Numbered from the stretch's first letter, positions 26,514-36,133 are shown. The stretch: DNA of 64,000 nt from Flavobacterium sp. (GCF_017744675.1 NZ_JAGIAV010000002.1:434001-498000), one strand, 5' to 3'. The notes: generated by a model from the sequence alone, not told the origin. A program made the numbers and translations.

Positions 26514-29061
26514 ATACAACGAAAAAAGAGATTTTAAACAAACTCGAGAACCGAAAGGAAAGGTAGGAAAATCGGCAAGCGAACTGATTTTTGTAGTGCA
26601 GAAACATGCTGCCTCGCATCTTCATTATGATTTTAGGCTAGAAATGGGCGGCGTTTTAAAGAGTTGGGCAGTGCCAAAAGGTCCGTCGATGGATCCAGAA
26701 GTAAAACGTTTGGCCATGATGGTCGAAGATCATCCGTACAGTTATAAAGATTTTGAAGGTACAATTCCAGAAGGAAATTATGGCGCAGGAAATGTGATTG
26801 TTTGGGATAACGGAACGTATACGTCTGATGAAAAAACGGATTCTGATGAAAAGCAATTACTAAGTGATCTTGCAAAAGGACGTTTAAGCTTTGTTTTAAA
26901 AGGCAAAAAACTAAAAGGAGAATTTTCGTTAGTAAAACTTCACGGAAAACAAGAAAACGCTTGGCTTCTTATCAAAAAAGACGACAAATATGCTTCTGCT
27001 GAAGATATATTAGAAAAAAATAAATCGGTTATTTCTAAAAGAAGTTTGGAGCAATTGGAAGAGAAATCTAAAAAACTGACTTCTAAAACAGAAGAAAAGC
27101 CAGCCGAGAAAAAAACAGTAAAAAAAAAGTCCAATCCAAAAGTTGAAATAGCTAGATTCTTAAAACCAATGCTTGCCAGTGTGAGCGAAAAACCTTTTGA
27201 TGATGATAAATGGATTTTCGAAAACAAATACGACGGCTACAGAACCATTGCCGTTATCAATGCACAGCAAGTTGATTTATTCAGCCGAAACGAAATTTCT
27301 TTTAATTCTAATTTCAAACCGATTGCCGAAGAGCTAAAACAAATTGATCACACGGTAGTTTTGGATGGCGAAATTGTGGTAGAAAATGATGCTGAAAGAG
27401 CCGATTTTCAGCTGCTCCAAAACTATATGAAAACCGGAATCGGGAATCTAAAATATTATGTTTTTGATTTATTGAATTTAGACGGAAATCTCATTACCGA
27501 ATTGTTTTTACTGGAAAGAAAAGAACTGCTTAAAATTCTCTTTAACAAATATCCGTTTTCGAATGTTTTGTATTCTGAACATACCATCGGCGACGGAATT
27601 AAACAATTTGAAAAAGCGGTTAAAAACAAAACGGAAGGCATTATTGCCAAAAAAGCTGAAAGCACTTATACTATCAATCGAAGAAGCACCAACTGGCTCA
27701 AAATAAAAACGGCAAACGAAGAAGAAGTCATCATAATCGGAATTACAGAACCTCGAAACTCTAGAAAGTATTTTGGCGCGCTTTTGCTAGGACAATACGA
27801 CGGCGAGCAGCTTCAATACATTGGCAAATGCGGTACAGGCTTTACAGAAAGTACGCTGAAAGATTTGTATACCAAACTAGAACCCCTTTTTATTGCTAAA
27901 TCTCCGCTTGACGAAAAAATTCCGATTCGGGATAAAATTCAGTGGGTAAAACCAAAAGTGGTTTGCCAGGTTAAATTTTCAGAATGGACACAAGACCAGC
28001 ATTTAAGACACCCCGTTTATCTCGGAATCCGAATAGACAAAAAAGCGGAAGAAGTTCTTTTATCATTTAAAAACGATGCTACAGCACAACTAAACTCAGA
28101 AGAAATGACAGCTACAAAAAATAAAACTCAGATTCAAACAGAGAATGATTTTGACATGAAAGTCGGAAAAACCGTTTTGCATCTTACCAATCAGAATAAG
28201 ATTTATTTTCCAAAAGATAAAATCACAAAAGGTGACATTATTCATTATTATGATGAAATTGCAGAATTGATTCTTCCGTACCTTAAAGATCGTCCAGAAT
28301 CGATGAATCGTTTCCCGAACGGAATTGACTCTCCAAGCTTTTATCAGAAAGATGTAGATGTAGATAAAATTCCGAAATGGCTTAAAACCAAGAAAATCTT
28401 CTCAGAATCTAATAATGCTGATATAGATTATCTCATTTGCAATAACAAAGAAACGCTTCTTTACATGGCCAATTTGGGCTGTATTGAAATGAACCCATGG
28501 AATTCGACTGTAAAACATATTCAAAATCCAGACTGGCTGGTTATTGATTTAGATCCTGCAAAAGACGATTTTAAACAGGTTGTTCAAACGGCTTTGGTCG
28601 TAAAAGAAGTTTTAGACGAATTGGAAACCGAATGTTTGTGTAAAACTTCAGGCGCTTCTGGACTTCATATTTATATTCCGCTTGGCGCGCAATACGATTA
28701 TGATTCGATTAAAATTCTTGGAGAATTAATTGCAAAAGAAGTGCAATCTAGAATTCCAGATATTACCACAGTTGATAGAAGCATCAAAAAGAGAAATAGT
28801 AAATTGTATATTGACTTTTTGCAAAACCGCCGCGGACAAACTTTGGCAGCGCCTTATTCGGTGCGTCCAAAACCTGGTGCAACTGTTTCTACACCTTTAG
28901 AATGGAGTGAGGTAAATGAGAAATTGCATCCGTCGCAATTTACCATCAAAAATGTATTAAGCCGTTTTGAGAAAAAAGGCGATTTATGGAAACCTGTTTT
29001 ATCAAAAGGAGCGAATATTAAAAAGATTATTCATAAACTGGAAGCCAACCAAAATGATTAA
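26500..29061 (+). CDS. ligD: Multifunctional ATP-dependent DNA ligase D
   Basis: 853 residues with the three LigD domains in the order phosphoesterase, ligase, polymerase. The 3'-phosphoesterase (about 10-150) shows [16 protein letters not shown] and [17 protein letters not shown]. The ligase domain (about 220-520) has KYDGYR with adenylated lysine K243, DGEIV and EGIIAKK. The primase-like polymerase domain (about 545-840) has [10 protein letters not shown] (catalytic Asp pair) and [14 protein letters not shown] Lys-rich linker (about 185-215) separates the first two. LigD processes and seals double-strand breaks with Ku, whose gene is convergent and shares 4 bp with the ligD end. Confidence 0.97.
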   Translation: MSLSKYNEKRDFKQTREPKGKVGKSASELIFVVQKHAASHLHYDFRLEMGGVLKSWAVPKGPSMDPEVKRLAMMVEDHPYSYKDFEGTIPEGNYGAGNVIVWDNGTYTSDEKTDSDEKQLLSDLAKGRLSFVLKGKKLKGEFSLVKLHGKQENAWLLIKKDDKYASAEDILEKNKSVISKRSLEQLEEKSKKLTSKTEEKPAEKKTVKKKSNPKVEIARFLKPMLASVSEKPFDDDKWIFENKYDGYRTIAVINAQQVDLFSRNEISFNSNFKPIAEELKQIDHTVVLDGEIVVENDAERADFQLLQNYMKTGIGNLKYYVFDLLNLDGNLITELFLLERKELLKILFNKYPFSNVLYSEHTIGDGIKQFEKAVKNKTEGIIAKKAESTYTINRRSTNWLKIKTANEEEVIIIGITEPRNSRKYFGALLLGQYDGEQLQYIGKCGTGFTESTLKDLYTKLEPLFIAKSPLDEKIPIRDKIQWVKPKVVCQVKFSEWTQDQHLRHPVYLGIRIDKKAEEVLLSFKNDATAQLNSEEMTATKNKTQIQTENDFDMKVGKTVLHLTNQNKIYFPKDKITKGDIIHYYDEIAELILPYLKDRPESMNRFPNGIDSPSFYQKDVDVDKIPKWLKTKKIFSESNNADIDYLICNNKETLLYMANLGCIEMNPWNSTVKHIQNPDWLVIDLDPAKDDFKQVVQTALVVKEVLDELETECLCKTSGASGLHIYIPLGAQYDYDSIKILGELIAKEVQSRIPDITTVDRSIKKRNSKLYIDFLQNRRGQTLAAPYSVRPKPGATVSTPLEWSEVNEKLHPSQFTIKNVLSRFEKKGDLWKPVLSKGANIKKIIHKLEANQND

Positions 29062-29837
29062 GAAGATTTTTTCTTTTTGGTTTCTAAACTGGCTTTTAGC
29101 ATAGACATTAAATCGTCGCTTTGTTTGTGCACCACTTTCATTTTTGGAGCCGTTTTTTGAAGTTTTCCTTTGGCTTTCTTTTTAATGATGTCCAAAAGCT
29201 TAGCGGTATATTCGTCTTTGAAACCCGAAATATCAAATTTCTCTGTCAGCTGATCAATTAGTTTTTCGGCCATGTCCATTTCTTTTGTGGCTTTTTTGGA
29301 CATTGGCGGAAGCTTTAATTCTTCTGTACTTCGAATTTCTTGTTCAAAACGAATTCGGTTTAAAACAATGACATTTTTGTAGGGTTTTAAAATAGCTAGA
29401 CTTTCTTTATTTCGCAAAACGAATCTCGTAACGCCAACTTTTCCTGAAGCTTCAAGCGCATCGCGAAGCAGTCCGTAGGCATTCATTGCGCCTTTATCTG
29501 GTTCGAGATAATACGGCTGTTCGTAATAAATACTTTGAATTTCTTTTTCGAAAGCAAAACTTTCAATGTCAATAGTCTTGGTTTTAATGGCATCGGCAGC
29601 TTCAAAATCTGAATCTTCTAGAATAACGTATTTATCATCGAGTTTATAACCTTTTACGATATTCGCAAAATCAACTTCTTTGCCTGTATCTTCATTCACA
29701 CGCTTAAACTTAATGTTGGCATGATCTTTCGCGTCGAGCATATCCATATCCAAACTGCTTTCTTGCACCGCCGAAAACATTTTTATCGGAATATTAATTA
29801 ATCCGAAACTTACCGAACCTGTCCAAATTGATCTCAT
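29058..29837 (-). CDS. ku: Ku protein of non-homologous end joining
   Basis: 259 residues beginning [20 protein letters not shown], the typical bacterial Ku start. The Ku core beta-barrel occupies about 1-190, with [16 protein letters not shown] and a C-terminal extension rich in lysine ([17 protein letters not shown]) of the kind that aids DNA binding. It forms a ring that threads onto DNA ends and recruits LigD. The stop codon overlaps the ligD stop on the other strand (29058-29061), so the two mRNAs are complementary only at their tails. Confidence 0.97.
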   Translation of the reverse strand: MRSIWTGSVSFGLINIPIKMFSAVQESSLDMDMLDAKDHANIKFKRVNEDTGKEVDFANIVKGYKLDDKYVILEDSDFEAADAIKTKTIDIESFAFEKEIQSIYYEQPYYLEPDKGAMNAYGLLRDALEASGKVGVTRFVLRNKESLAILKPYKNVIVLNRIRFEQEIRSTEELKLPPMSKKATKEMDMAEKLIDQLTEKFDISGFKDEYTAKLLDIIKKKAKGKLQKTAPKMKVVHKQSDDLMSMLKASLETKKKKSS

Positions 29838-29935
29838 TGTTTCTGTTTTTAAATTGAATACTAAATTTACTCCAACTTAAAAACGTAAACCTTACAAAAT
29901 CAAACATTTGTTTTATAAAATTCTCTCTTTATGTG

Positions 29936-30038
29936 AAATGTGGAGATGTAAAATGTGGAAATGTAAAATGTGAGATGTAAAAAGCTTTCCCAATAAATAT
30001 TTTACATCTCACATCTCACATATAACATTTTACAATTG
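29936..30038. repeat. AT-rich repeats with 7-8 bp spacing and an inverted half
   Basis: The left part repeats (A)ATGTAAA/ATGTGGAA with 7- or 8-bp steps (29936-29984). The right part (30004-30038) consists of five 7-mers ACATCTC, ACATCTC, ACATATA, ACATTTT and ACAATTG, roughly complementary to the left part. The two halves could fold together and end the transpeptidase gap transcript from the ku side. No gene here. Confidence 0.55.
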
Positions 30039-30042
30039 AAAA

Positions 30043-30642
30043 TTAATAATAAATGCTCAATACTATTTTTGATTTGGAGCTGTCAATAATTTTTTCCAAT
30101 TTCTTAAAAAAAGCTTCGCTTACCATTGGGCATCCTTGGCTGTTGTATATGTAATAATCTTGTTCTTCTTCTGGCACCGCTGAGTATGGATGCAGTACAA
30201 TTGCTCTTTTTTCTGCATTGCTATTCGATTCATTTAATCCCAGAAGCCTGTACGATTTGCCAAACATTCCACGATACGCTTTACCGATGGCATACTGCCC
30301 CAAAGAAGTGCATTTTGAATTGGGTTCGTTGCTAAATTTTAACTCCCCACGTACCGTTGTTTCCGATCCTGAACCGTTGGCAACAAGACCTTCTTCGATA
30401 ATTTTATTATTTTCGAGATCATAAATAAAAAATCTATTTTTCCCCGACTTGATTTTCATATCTACGAAGAAAGCAATTTTAGCATTGTAAGCATTGTTTT
30501 TTGCAATAGTGGCTTTTATCGCTTCAAGCTGTACGCTAAAACGCTCCATTTCTGGACTTACTGGTGGTATTTCTGTATTGCTTTCCTTTGGAGTTCCCCA
30601 AAAACCAATACATAAAAATAAAGTCAAACTAAAGAGCTTCAT
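30043..30642 (-). CDS. Murein L,D-transpeptidase catalytic-domain-like secreted protein
   Basis: 199 residues with a signal peptide (about 1-16). The C-terminal half carries AIVLHPYSAVPEE and, about 20 residues later, NSQGCPMVSEAFFKKL. His followed by S-x-G-C matches the YkuD-type L,D-transpeptidase active site, with Cys as nucleophile. Such enzymes form 3-3 peptidoglycan crosslinks or attach proteins, while some only bind peptidoglycan. It stands alone, with ku convergent-upstream and a terminator on its right. Confidence 0.82.
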   Translation of the reverse strand: MKLFSLTLFLCIGFWGTPKESNTEIPPVSPEMERFSVQLEAIKATIAKNNAYNAKIAFFVDMKIKSGKNRFFIYDLENNKIIEEGLVANGSGSETTVRGELKFSNEPNSKCTSLGQYAIGKAYRGMFGKSYRLLGLNESNSNAEKRAIVLHPYSAVPEEEQDYYIYNSQGCPMVSEAFFKKLEKIIDSSKSKIVLSIYY

Positions 30643-30746
30643 AATAATTGTTCTTAAAAATTAACGGCGCAAAATTAGCTCGACTAAAAAAAACAAATCG
30701 TCCATACAAGACTGAAAAACAACACAATAAGACTTTTATATATAAA

Positions 30747-30778
30747 AAAAAGACAGACGATTTTTCGTCTGTCTTTTT
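30747..30778 (-). terminator. Intrinsic terminator of the metNIQ operon
   Basis: AGACAGACGA (30751-30760) pairs perfectly with TCGTCTGTCT (30765-30774) around a TTTT loop, and flanking A/T runs extend the stem to 14 bp. It lies about 120 bp after the metQ stop in the direction of transcription and has T runs on both sides, so it can work both ways. Confidence 0.85.
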
Positions 30779-30782
30779 GTTG

Positions 30783-30894
30783 TTTCAGGTTTCAAGTTTC
30801 AAGTTAAACTCATAACTTATAACTCATAACTTATAACTCATAACTTATAACTTATAACTTATAACTTATAACTCATAACTCATAACTCATAATT
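30783..30894. repeat. Sixteen-unit array with strict 7-bp period after metQ
   Basis: Units in order from 30783: TTTCAGG, TTTCAAG (2), TTAAACT, then twelve units of CATAACT or TATAACT, the last reading CATAATT. The 7-bp frame never breaks. It fills the gap between the metQ stop and the terminator. Confidence 0.85.
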
Positions 30895-30896
30895 AT

Positions 30897-31709
30897 TTAC
30901 CATCCTTTTACTGCTCCGCCTTTAAATTCCTGTTCAGCAGCTTTTTCAACTTCTGGAGATTGGAAGGCTTTTAAAAACTGTTTTACTTTTTCTTCGTTTT
31001 TATTGTCTTCACGGCTTACAACCAAATTCACATAAGGAGATTCTTTATCTTCAATAAACAAAGCATCCCGAGACGGAATTAATCCTGCAGCAGATGCAAA
31101 AGTATTGTTGATAATCGCGATAGAAACATTTTGGTCGTCTAAAGCACGAGGCAATTGAGGCGCTTCTAATTCTAAAATTTTTAAATTTTTAGGATTGCCC
31201 ACAATGTCTGTTACTTTTGGCAATAAACCAACGCCATCTTTTAATTTTAAAAGTCCGTTTTTCTGTAAAAGCAATAACGAGCGTCCTCCGTTTGTTGGAT
31301 CATTTGGAATAATAATCGTGCTTTCGTTTTTCAATTCAGAAAGGCTTTTAATTTTTTTAGAATATGCTGCAATTGGGTAAACAAACGTATTCCCGATAAT
31401 AGCCAATTTATAGCCTCTTTGTTTTGACTGTTCGTCTAAATATGGCTTATGCTGAAAAGCATTGGCATCGATATCACCTTGGCTTAAAGCTTCGTTTGGA
31501 ATCACGTAATCGTTGAAAGAAACCAATTCTACTTCCAATCCGTATTTTTCTTTGGCTACTTTTTTAGCCGCTTCAGCCACTTTTAATTCTGGTCCAGAAG
31601 CCACTCCCACTTTTATAAAATGAGGGTCGTTATTTTTTTTATTTCCGCAATTTGATAAAACAAGCGCTAAAGCTAAGACTCCAACAACTTTTAGAATATT
31701 TCTTTTCAT
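30897..31709 (-). CDS. metQ: Methionine ABC transporter substrate-binding lipoprotein
   Basis: 270 residues from ATG 31709, which places the lipobox LVLSNC (Cys21) at the right distance; the longer frame from 31751 would add 14 residues before the signal peptide. NlpA/MetQ features are seen throughout: IKVGVASGPELKVAE, NAFQHKPYLDEQSK, NDPTNGGRSLLLLQ and SPYVNLVVSREDNK. It binds methionine outside the membrane for MetNI. In Gram-negatives such lipoproteins sit on the inner membrane facing the periplasm. It is the last gene of the metN-metI-metQ operon. Confidence 0.95.
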   Translation of the reverse strand: MKRNILKVVGVLALALVLSNCGNKKNNDPHFIKVGVASGPELKVAEAAKKVAKEKYGLEVELVSFNDYVIPNEALSQGDIDANAFQHKPYLDEQSKQRGYKLAIIGNTFVYPIAAYSKKIKSLSELKNESTIIIPNDPTNGGRSLLLLQKNGLLKLKDGVGLLPKVTDIVGNPKNLKILELEAPQLPRALDDQNVSIAIINNTFASAAGLIPSRDALFIEDKESPYVNLVVSREDNKNEEKVKQFLKAFQSPEVEKAAEQEFKGGAVKGW

Positions 31710-31729
31710 AATAATTGTATATTTTTTAA

Positions 31730-31778
31730 TTTCTAAATTTTCACTTTTCACTTTTCACTTTCGACTTTTGACTTTTGA
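31730..31778. repeat. Seven-unit 7-bp array between metI and metQ
   Basis: TTTCTAA, ATTTTCA, CTTTTCA (2), CTTTCGA and CTTTTGA (2) follow each other without phase breaks. It fills most of the 74-bp metI-metQ gap. Confidence 0.7.
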
Positions 31779-31783
31779 CTAAA

Positions 31784-32437
31784 TTACCTATGATCGAATC
31801 GTTTTGATAATCTATCTCCCGCAAACTGAATTACAAATACCAAAATAACCAATAAGGCCAAAACCGAATTCATTATTACGGCATCGTAACCTATATATCC
31901 GTATTGATAACCTACTTGTCCTAAACCGCCTGCTCCAACAGCTCCGCCCATTGCAGAATATCCTACAAGCGTGATTAAAGTAATCGCAGCTGCATTAATT
32001 AAAGAAGGCAATGCTTCTGGCAGCAATACTTTGTAAACGATTTGAAAAGGTGTTGCTCCTAGTGCTCTCGCTGCTTCGATTAATCCTGACGGAAGGCTTA
32101 GCAAGCTGTTTTCTACCAAACGGGCAATAAACGGCGCCGCACCAATACTTAGCGGAACTAAAGCCGCGCTTACACCAATTGAAGTTCCAACGATAGCACG
32201 TGTAAACGGAATCATCCAAACGATTAAAATAATGAATGGAATAGAACGAAAAACATTTACTACAATAGATAATGTTCTATTTAAAACAGGCTGTTCTAGA
32301 ATCTGATTTTTACGAGTCAGGAAAAGCAAAATTCCTGTTGGAAGTCCTAATAAAAAACCAAAAAAGCCCGATACAAAAGTCATAACAATGGTTTCCCATG
32401 TGCCTTTTAGCAATAAATCTATAAGAGAATCAGACAT
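31784..32437 (-). CDS. metI: Methionine ABC transporter permease
   Basis: 217 residues with five membrane helices. The MetI signature [24 protein letters not shown] is the coupling segment (EAA motif) contacting MetN, and [21 protein letters not shown] is the family's conserved helix. The start overlaps metN by 8 bp, so the two are translationally coupled. Length matches E. coli MetI. Confidence 0.96.
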   Translation of the reverse strand: MSDSLIDLLLKGTWETIVMTFVSGFFGFLLGLPTGILLFLTRKNQILEQPVLNRTLSIVVNVFRSIPFIILIVWMIPFTRAIVGTSIGVSAALVPLSIGAAPFIARLVENSLLSLPSGLIEAARALGATPFQIVYKVLLPEALPSLINAAAITLITLVGYSAMGGAVGAGGLGQVGYQYGYIGYDAVIMNSVLALLVILVFVIQFAGDRLSKRFDHR

Positions 32438-33461
32438 AACCTAAAATTTCTGTTTTAATGTGTTTTGAATTAAAATATTGAATGGCAGCATCGTAGTTTT
32501 CACGTTTACCCGAAAGTTCAATCAGCATCACGCCAAAATTTACTTCGCCCGCCTGATCCATTTGTGCGCTTACAATTTTAAAATCGGTATCAAAGAGTCT
32601 TGAAACTTCTGAAATCACTGGTTCGTTAACCGATTTTCCTGTCATTTCCAATTTCAACAGTGGGTTTAAACTTCCGTTATCTTCTTTTTGCAATTTCTCT
32701 TGATACACTTCTGGAATATCGATATGTAAAGACGAAGCGATGAACTCTTTTGTCAATTCATGTTTCGGATCGGCGAAAATTTCGCCAACACTTCCTTGTT
32801 CGATTAATTTTCCATGACTGATAACCGCAACTTCATCACAAATAGATTTTACCACTTCCATTTGGTGCGTAATCAATAGAACTGTAATATTCAGACGCTT
32901 GTTAATGTCTTTCAGCAAATTTAAAATTGATCTCGTCGTTGCAGGATCCAGCGCGCTGGTAGCTTCGTCAGACAAAAGCACTTTCGGATTATTAGCCAAA
33001 GTTCTCGCAATGGCTACTCTTTGTTTTTGTCCGCCCGAAAGGCTGGCAGGATAATCGTTTGCTTTTTCGGCCAAACCTACCAATTGCAATAATTCTAAAA
33101 CACGCGTTTTGATTTCGCTTTTTGAAATTCCAGATAATTCTAACGGAAAAGCCACATTTTCAAAAACGGTTCTTGAAGAAAGCAGATTAAAGTGCTGAAA
33201 AATCATTCCGATCTGTCTTCTTTCAATTGCCAATTCTGCGTTTGATAATTGCATTAAGGCTTTACCACCTACTATAATTTCGCCAGAAGTTGGCCTTTCT
33301 AACAAATTGACACAACGGATGAGCGTACTTTTTCCTGCTCCAGAAGTTCCAATTACACCAAAAATTTTCCCCTCAGGAACTCTCAGCGAGACATCAGACA
33401 ATGCCGAAACAATTTTGTCTTTCTGATGAAAAGTCTTGGTTACATTTTTTAATTCAATCAT
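32430..33461 (-). CDS. metN: Methionine ABC transporter ATP-binding protein
   Basis: 343 residues. Walker [11 protein letters not shown], signature [13 protein letters not shown], Walker [13 protein letters not shown] and H-loop VLLITHQ are all intact. The C-terminal ~80 residues form the NIL (ACT-like) domain, with [10 protein letters not shown], that in E. coli binds methionine and inhibits transport. It is first in the operon and is preceded by a Met/Cys leader peptide and a terminator hairpin. Confidence 0.96.
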   Translation of the reverse strand: MIELKNVTKTFHQKDKIVSALSDVSLRVPEGKIFGVIGTSGAGKSTLIRCVNLLERPTSGEIIVGGKALMQLSNAELAIERRQIGMIFQHFNLLSSRTVFENVAFPLELSGISKSEIKTRVLELLQLVGLAEKANDYPASLSGGQKQRVAIARTLANNPKVLLSDEATSALDPATTRSILNLLKDINKRLNITVLLITHQMEVVKSICDEVAVISHGKLIEQGSVGEIFADPKHELTKEFIASSLHIDIPEVYQEKLQKEDNGSLNPLLKLEMTGKSVNEPVISEVSRLFDTDFKIVSAQMDQAGEVNFGVMLIELSGKRENYDAAIQYFNSKHIKTEILGYV

Positions 33462-33481
33462 TTTTTAGGTTTTAAAACACA

Positions 33482-33514
33482 AAAAGCCCTTCATAAATGG
33501 GTTGAAAGGCTTTT
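33482..33514 (-). terminator. Terminator hairpin between leader peptide and metN (candidate attenuator)
   Basis: On the minus strand AAAAGCCTTTCA and TGAAGGGCTTTT pair over 12 bp (one G-U) around a 9-nt loop and are followed by a T run. It lies 28 bp after the leader-peptide stop and 21 bp before metN, where a terminator would block the operon unless regulated. Confidence 0.75.
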
Positions 33515-33541
33515 CCGAAATAAATTTTATCATTTTATATA

Positions 33542-33631
33542 TTAAGCCAGATCAATAAATGCCATAACAGCTACACAGCACATCATACTGTAGCGATAAT
33601 AATTATTCATTTTCTGGTTCTCTTTCTTCAT
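33542..33631 (-). CDS. 29-residue Met/Cys leader peptide of the metNIQ operon
   Basis: ATG at 33631 opens a 30-codon frame that stops with TAA at 33542. Its middle reads NNYYRYSMMCCVAVM: five methionines in all, including an adjacent pair, and a pair of cysteines. It directly follows a -7 element and precedes a terminator hairpin and the methionine transporter operon. This is the classic design of an amino-acid-controlled attenuator: stalling at scarce Met or Cys codons would alter RNA folding. No obvious antiterminator partner was worked out, and the gene is too short for conservation to be judged here. Confidence 0.7.
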   Translation of the reverse strand: MKKENQKMNNYYRYSMMCCVAVMAFIDLA

Positions 33632-33639
33632 AGCGATTG

Positions 33640-33647
33640 CAAATTTA
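33640..33647 (-). promoter_or_regulatory. -7 element (TAAATTTG) of the metNIQ operon
   Basis: TAnnTTTG match on the minus strand, 8 bp before the leader-peptide ATG, so the transcript would begin at or within a few bases of the leader start. A -33 element is not clear. Confidence 0.55.
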
Positions 33648-33719
33648 AATAGTTCTTTTCAATTTTAGCATATAATTTGTTAAAACTTTTATTTCCCTAT
33701 CAAAATAATAGACTTTTTG

Positions 33720-33810
33720 AAATCCCAAATTCTAAGTCCCAAATTCTAAATCCCAAATTCTAAAATCTAAATTCTAAAATTTATATTCTCCGATCTATAT
33801 TCTATATTCT
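33720..33810. repeat. Thirteen-unit 7-bp array upstream of the met promoter
   Basis: AAATCCC and AAATTCT alternate, drifting to AAAATCT, AAAATTT and ATATTCT; one unit reads CCGATCT. All 13 keep a 7-bp phase. It lies between the met promoter and the terminator of the lipoprotein gene to the right. Confidence 0.75.
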
Positions 33811-33830
33811 TAAAATTTCCTTTCAAAAAA

Positions 33831-33878
33831 AAATCCAAATTCCAATTGTCCGAGGTTTCGGGATTGGAATTTGGAATT
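33831..33878 (-). terminator. Long hairpin terminator after the propeller-like lipoprotein gene
   Basis: AAATCCAAATTCCAAT (33831-33846) pairs with ATTGGAATTTGGAATT (33863-33878) with one mismatch, and CCGA/TCGG close the tip. An A run (T run on the minus strand) precedes 33831, which fits termination of leftward transcription. Confidence 0.75.
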
Positions 33879-33899
33879 TTAATATTGGAATTTTAAAAC

Positions 33900-34904
33900 T
33901 TAATTATTTTGTTCTGCAATTGTAGACTTGTTCAGTTTTATTACTCTGATCTTTTTATTGGTATTGTCCGACAAGAAAATACGATCGTCAAGCTGTGCTG
34001 TAGCAACAATAGTTCCGAATGGGTTTTGTCCTAAAATATCAGAAACGCTTAAAACAGTGTTGTAGTTCATTTTATTGAATTCCGATTTAGAATACAACTT
34101 TAAATAAGAAGTACTTCCCACATTTTCTGAAGTAACTGCCCAATCTTTACTAAAAGATATCGCAATTGGTTTAATATCTACAAACTGAACTTTTTGCGGT
34201 TCTATAGGAGTTGTTAGCGAAGTTGCCGCATTGGCTTTAATATTGGCAATATTATAATACAAATAGCTTTTCGCATCTCTTCCTGCCACAACTAGATTTC
34301 CATCAGAAACATCCATTGAATACACTTCTGTAAATCCGTTTAAAGTGTTCAATTTGGCAATTGGCTTTAAATTCCAATCGCTTGTTTCTGTAATTTGAGT
34401 CGCATCAAGCACCTTTATGTTCTTCTCTTTTTCTTTTACAAACACCAATCCGTCTTTTGCTACAACGCCAAAAACGTGTACAAAAGTTTGCCACCACTGT
34501 CCATTTCCAACCGTACTGATTCCGGCATTGGTCGTTTCATCAAAAACAAACAATCTCGATTCTGTGCTTCCTACATAAATTCGGCCGTTATCAACAGAAA
34601 CCGATGTCAAACTTGTTAGCGGAATGGTTGTGCTTCCTTTTGTATATTCTTTTATAGTTTTAATGTGTGCTAACGTGAGCGCATCAAAAATCTCAAGCAC
34701 ATTTCCGTTAATTACATACAATTTCTCTTTTGAAATCGCGATTCCTTTTGGATCAAATGCTTCTGTGCTTCCTGGAATATTTTCGTTTGTAATAGCAGCT
34801 TCATCTGTTGGATAGTAATAGGTATAGTCTTTAGATGACGCTTCGTCTTTGCTGCAATTTGTAAACAGACAGAGTGCTAAAATTAGGGGCAGTATATGTT
34901 TCAT
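33900..34904 (-). CDS. Lipoprotein with beta-propeller-like repeats, unknown function
   Basis: 334 residues from ATG 34904, chosen because it puts lipobox LFTNC (Cys17) at the normal place; the frame upstream adds 8 residues and overlaps the neighbour. After Cys comes an acidic stretch and a body of blade-like repeats such as GIAISKEKLYVINGNVLEIFD, SVDNGRIYVGSTESRLFVFD and KDGLVFVKEKEKNIKVLD (all shown in part), which suggest a beta-propeller. It follows the metzincin-type lipoprotein gene by 14 bp and ends at a strong terminator, so the two form a pair. Function is not known. Confidence 0.8.
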   Translation of the reverse strand: MKHILPLILALCLFTNCSKDEASSKDYTYYYPTDEAAITNENIPGSTEAFDPKGIAISKEKLYVINGNVLEIFDALTLAHIKTIKEYTKGSTTIPLTSLTSVSVDNGRIYVGSTESRLFVFDETTNAGISTVGNGQWWQTFVHVFGVVAKDGLVFVKEKEKNIKVLDATQITETSDWNLKPIAKLNTLNGFTEVYSMDVSDGNLVVAGRDAKSYLYYNIANIKANAATSLTTPIEPQKVQFVDIKPIAISFSKDWAVTSENVGSTSYLKLYSKSEFNKMNYNTVLSVSDILGQNPFGTIVATAQLDDRIFLSDNTNKKIRVIKLNKSTIAEQNN

Positions 34905-34918
34905 GTATGCTATTTTTT

Positions 34919-36133
34919 TTAGTTCCATTTTCCTTCGCCTTTATATTTAACTAAAAATGGATTTTTAGGATCGATTTTAAATACTGGTTTTTTATAAGTT
35001 CCCGTTACGTACGCTGTTTTAGCATACGTTTTTAAAATATCCGGATCTAAAAACGGAAGATCATTTAAGTAAATCAAGTATTTATAAAAATCGGTAAGCA
35101 TTCCTTGTTGGCCTCCGCCTTCTCCGCTGTTTGCTAAATTACTACTGTGGCTGAAACCAATATGATGCGAATATTCATGCGACCAAACCGACATATCTCC
35201 TACCCAATGCCCAGTTACATAACCCGATTCCCATTGCGATGCCAGATTTCCTCCGCCCCAAGCAGAATCTCCTCCTACCATTGCCATCCAAACGGTTCTT
35301 TTATCTAGATAATTCCAGTATATTTTTTCGATTTCTTCTTTAGAATAATAATCGTAAACGCCATCGACATCATCTGCATTTCCGTGCCAGTTCAATGCGC
35401 CGTTTATTGCTGTTCCTGCTGCAGCCGCTTGTTCTTGTTTGTACTTATCAAAATTGGTAAAAGTGCTGTAATATAACGGATGGCTTAAAGCATAAGAATA
35501 ATTGATAATCATCGTAATCGCTTCTTTTGCCAAAGCTGGATTCATAGGAAGAAATTTTCCATATTCATTAATGTGGTAGCCATCATGAAACTGCACCAAA
35601 TGATTTGATTTGATTTTTTTGAATTTCTGAAACAAAGGATCATCAGACTCGACAGAAAACTGAATGGCACCAGATGAAAACCCTTCGATTTTATCAATGG
35701 TTACGGTATTTCCTGTTTCTGATAAATAATCGTTTTTCTGCTCCGTCAGAGGGATTTTATGAAACGAACGGTGAAAAGCAGGAACTTTTGAAAAACTAAA
35801 GATTAAAAATTTCTTATCGTAATTAGGCAGTTTTGCATACACTTTTACATTTGTCAGTCCAACTGGAGAATAAAGCGAAACTTGTACAGAATCTTTTCCT
35901 TTTTGAATAATCTGAAACGGTTCGTTTACTCTAAACCAACGATCTGCTTTGTCGTACATTTTTGAAGGACTTTCGTCATCTGCAAACATGGTCATTGGTT
36001 TGTTTTCTGCAGGTAAAGCTGAAGCGTCTATGCTTGGCAGGTAATTAGGCTTGTATGAATCGCCATCGTCACTACAGCCGAAAATAATACTTGCCAATAG
36101 GACAAGCATAAATAAGTGAGTGTTTTTTCTCAT
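34919..36133 (-). CDS. Lipoprotein with metzincin-type HExxHxxGxxH motif (putative zinc metalloprotease)
   Basis: 404 residues. Lipobox IIFGC (Cys20). Residues about 50-190 look like a beta-rich N-terminal domain. H319-E320-Y-S-H323-H-I-G326-F-S-H329 exactly fits the metzincin zinc site, and GQQGMLTDFY, about 20 residues later, could supply the Met-turn. Substrate unknown; an exported surface or periplasmic protease is expected. I do not assign a MEROPS family. It is the first gene of a two-gene operon with the propeller-like lipoprotein. Confidence 0.8.
   Translation of the reverse strand: MRKNTHLFMLVLLASIIFGCSDDGDSYKPNYLPSIDASALPAENKPMTMFADDESPSKMYDKADRWFRVNEPFQIIQKGKDSVQVSLYSPVGLTNVKVYAKLPNYDKKFLIFSFSKVPAFHRSFHKIPLTEQKNDYLSETGNTVTIDKIEGFSSGAIQFSVESDDPLFQKFKKIKSNHLVQFHDGYHINEYGKFLPMNPALAKEAITMIINYSYALSHPLYYSTFTNFDKYKQEQAAAAGTAINGALNWHGNADDVDGVYDYYSKEEIEKIYWNYLDKRTVWMAMVGGDSAWGGGNLASQWESGYVTGHWVGDMSVWSHEYSHHIGFSHSSNLANSGEGGGQQGMLTDFYKYLIYLNDLPFLDPDILKTYAKTAYVTGTYKKPVFKIDPKNPFLVKYKGEGKWN

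Noticed and set aside
30783..30894. CRISPR-like array
   Set aside because: Repeat unit is only 7 bp with no spacers and no cas genes nearby; a short tandem repeat.
33462..33660. SAM riboswitch upstream of metN
   Set aside because: The space is filled by a leader peptide frame and a single terminator hairpin; I find no multi-helix SAM-type core.
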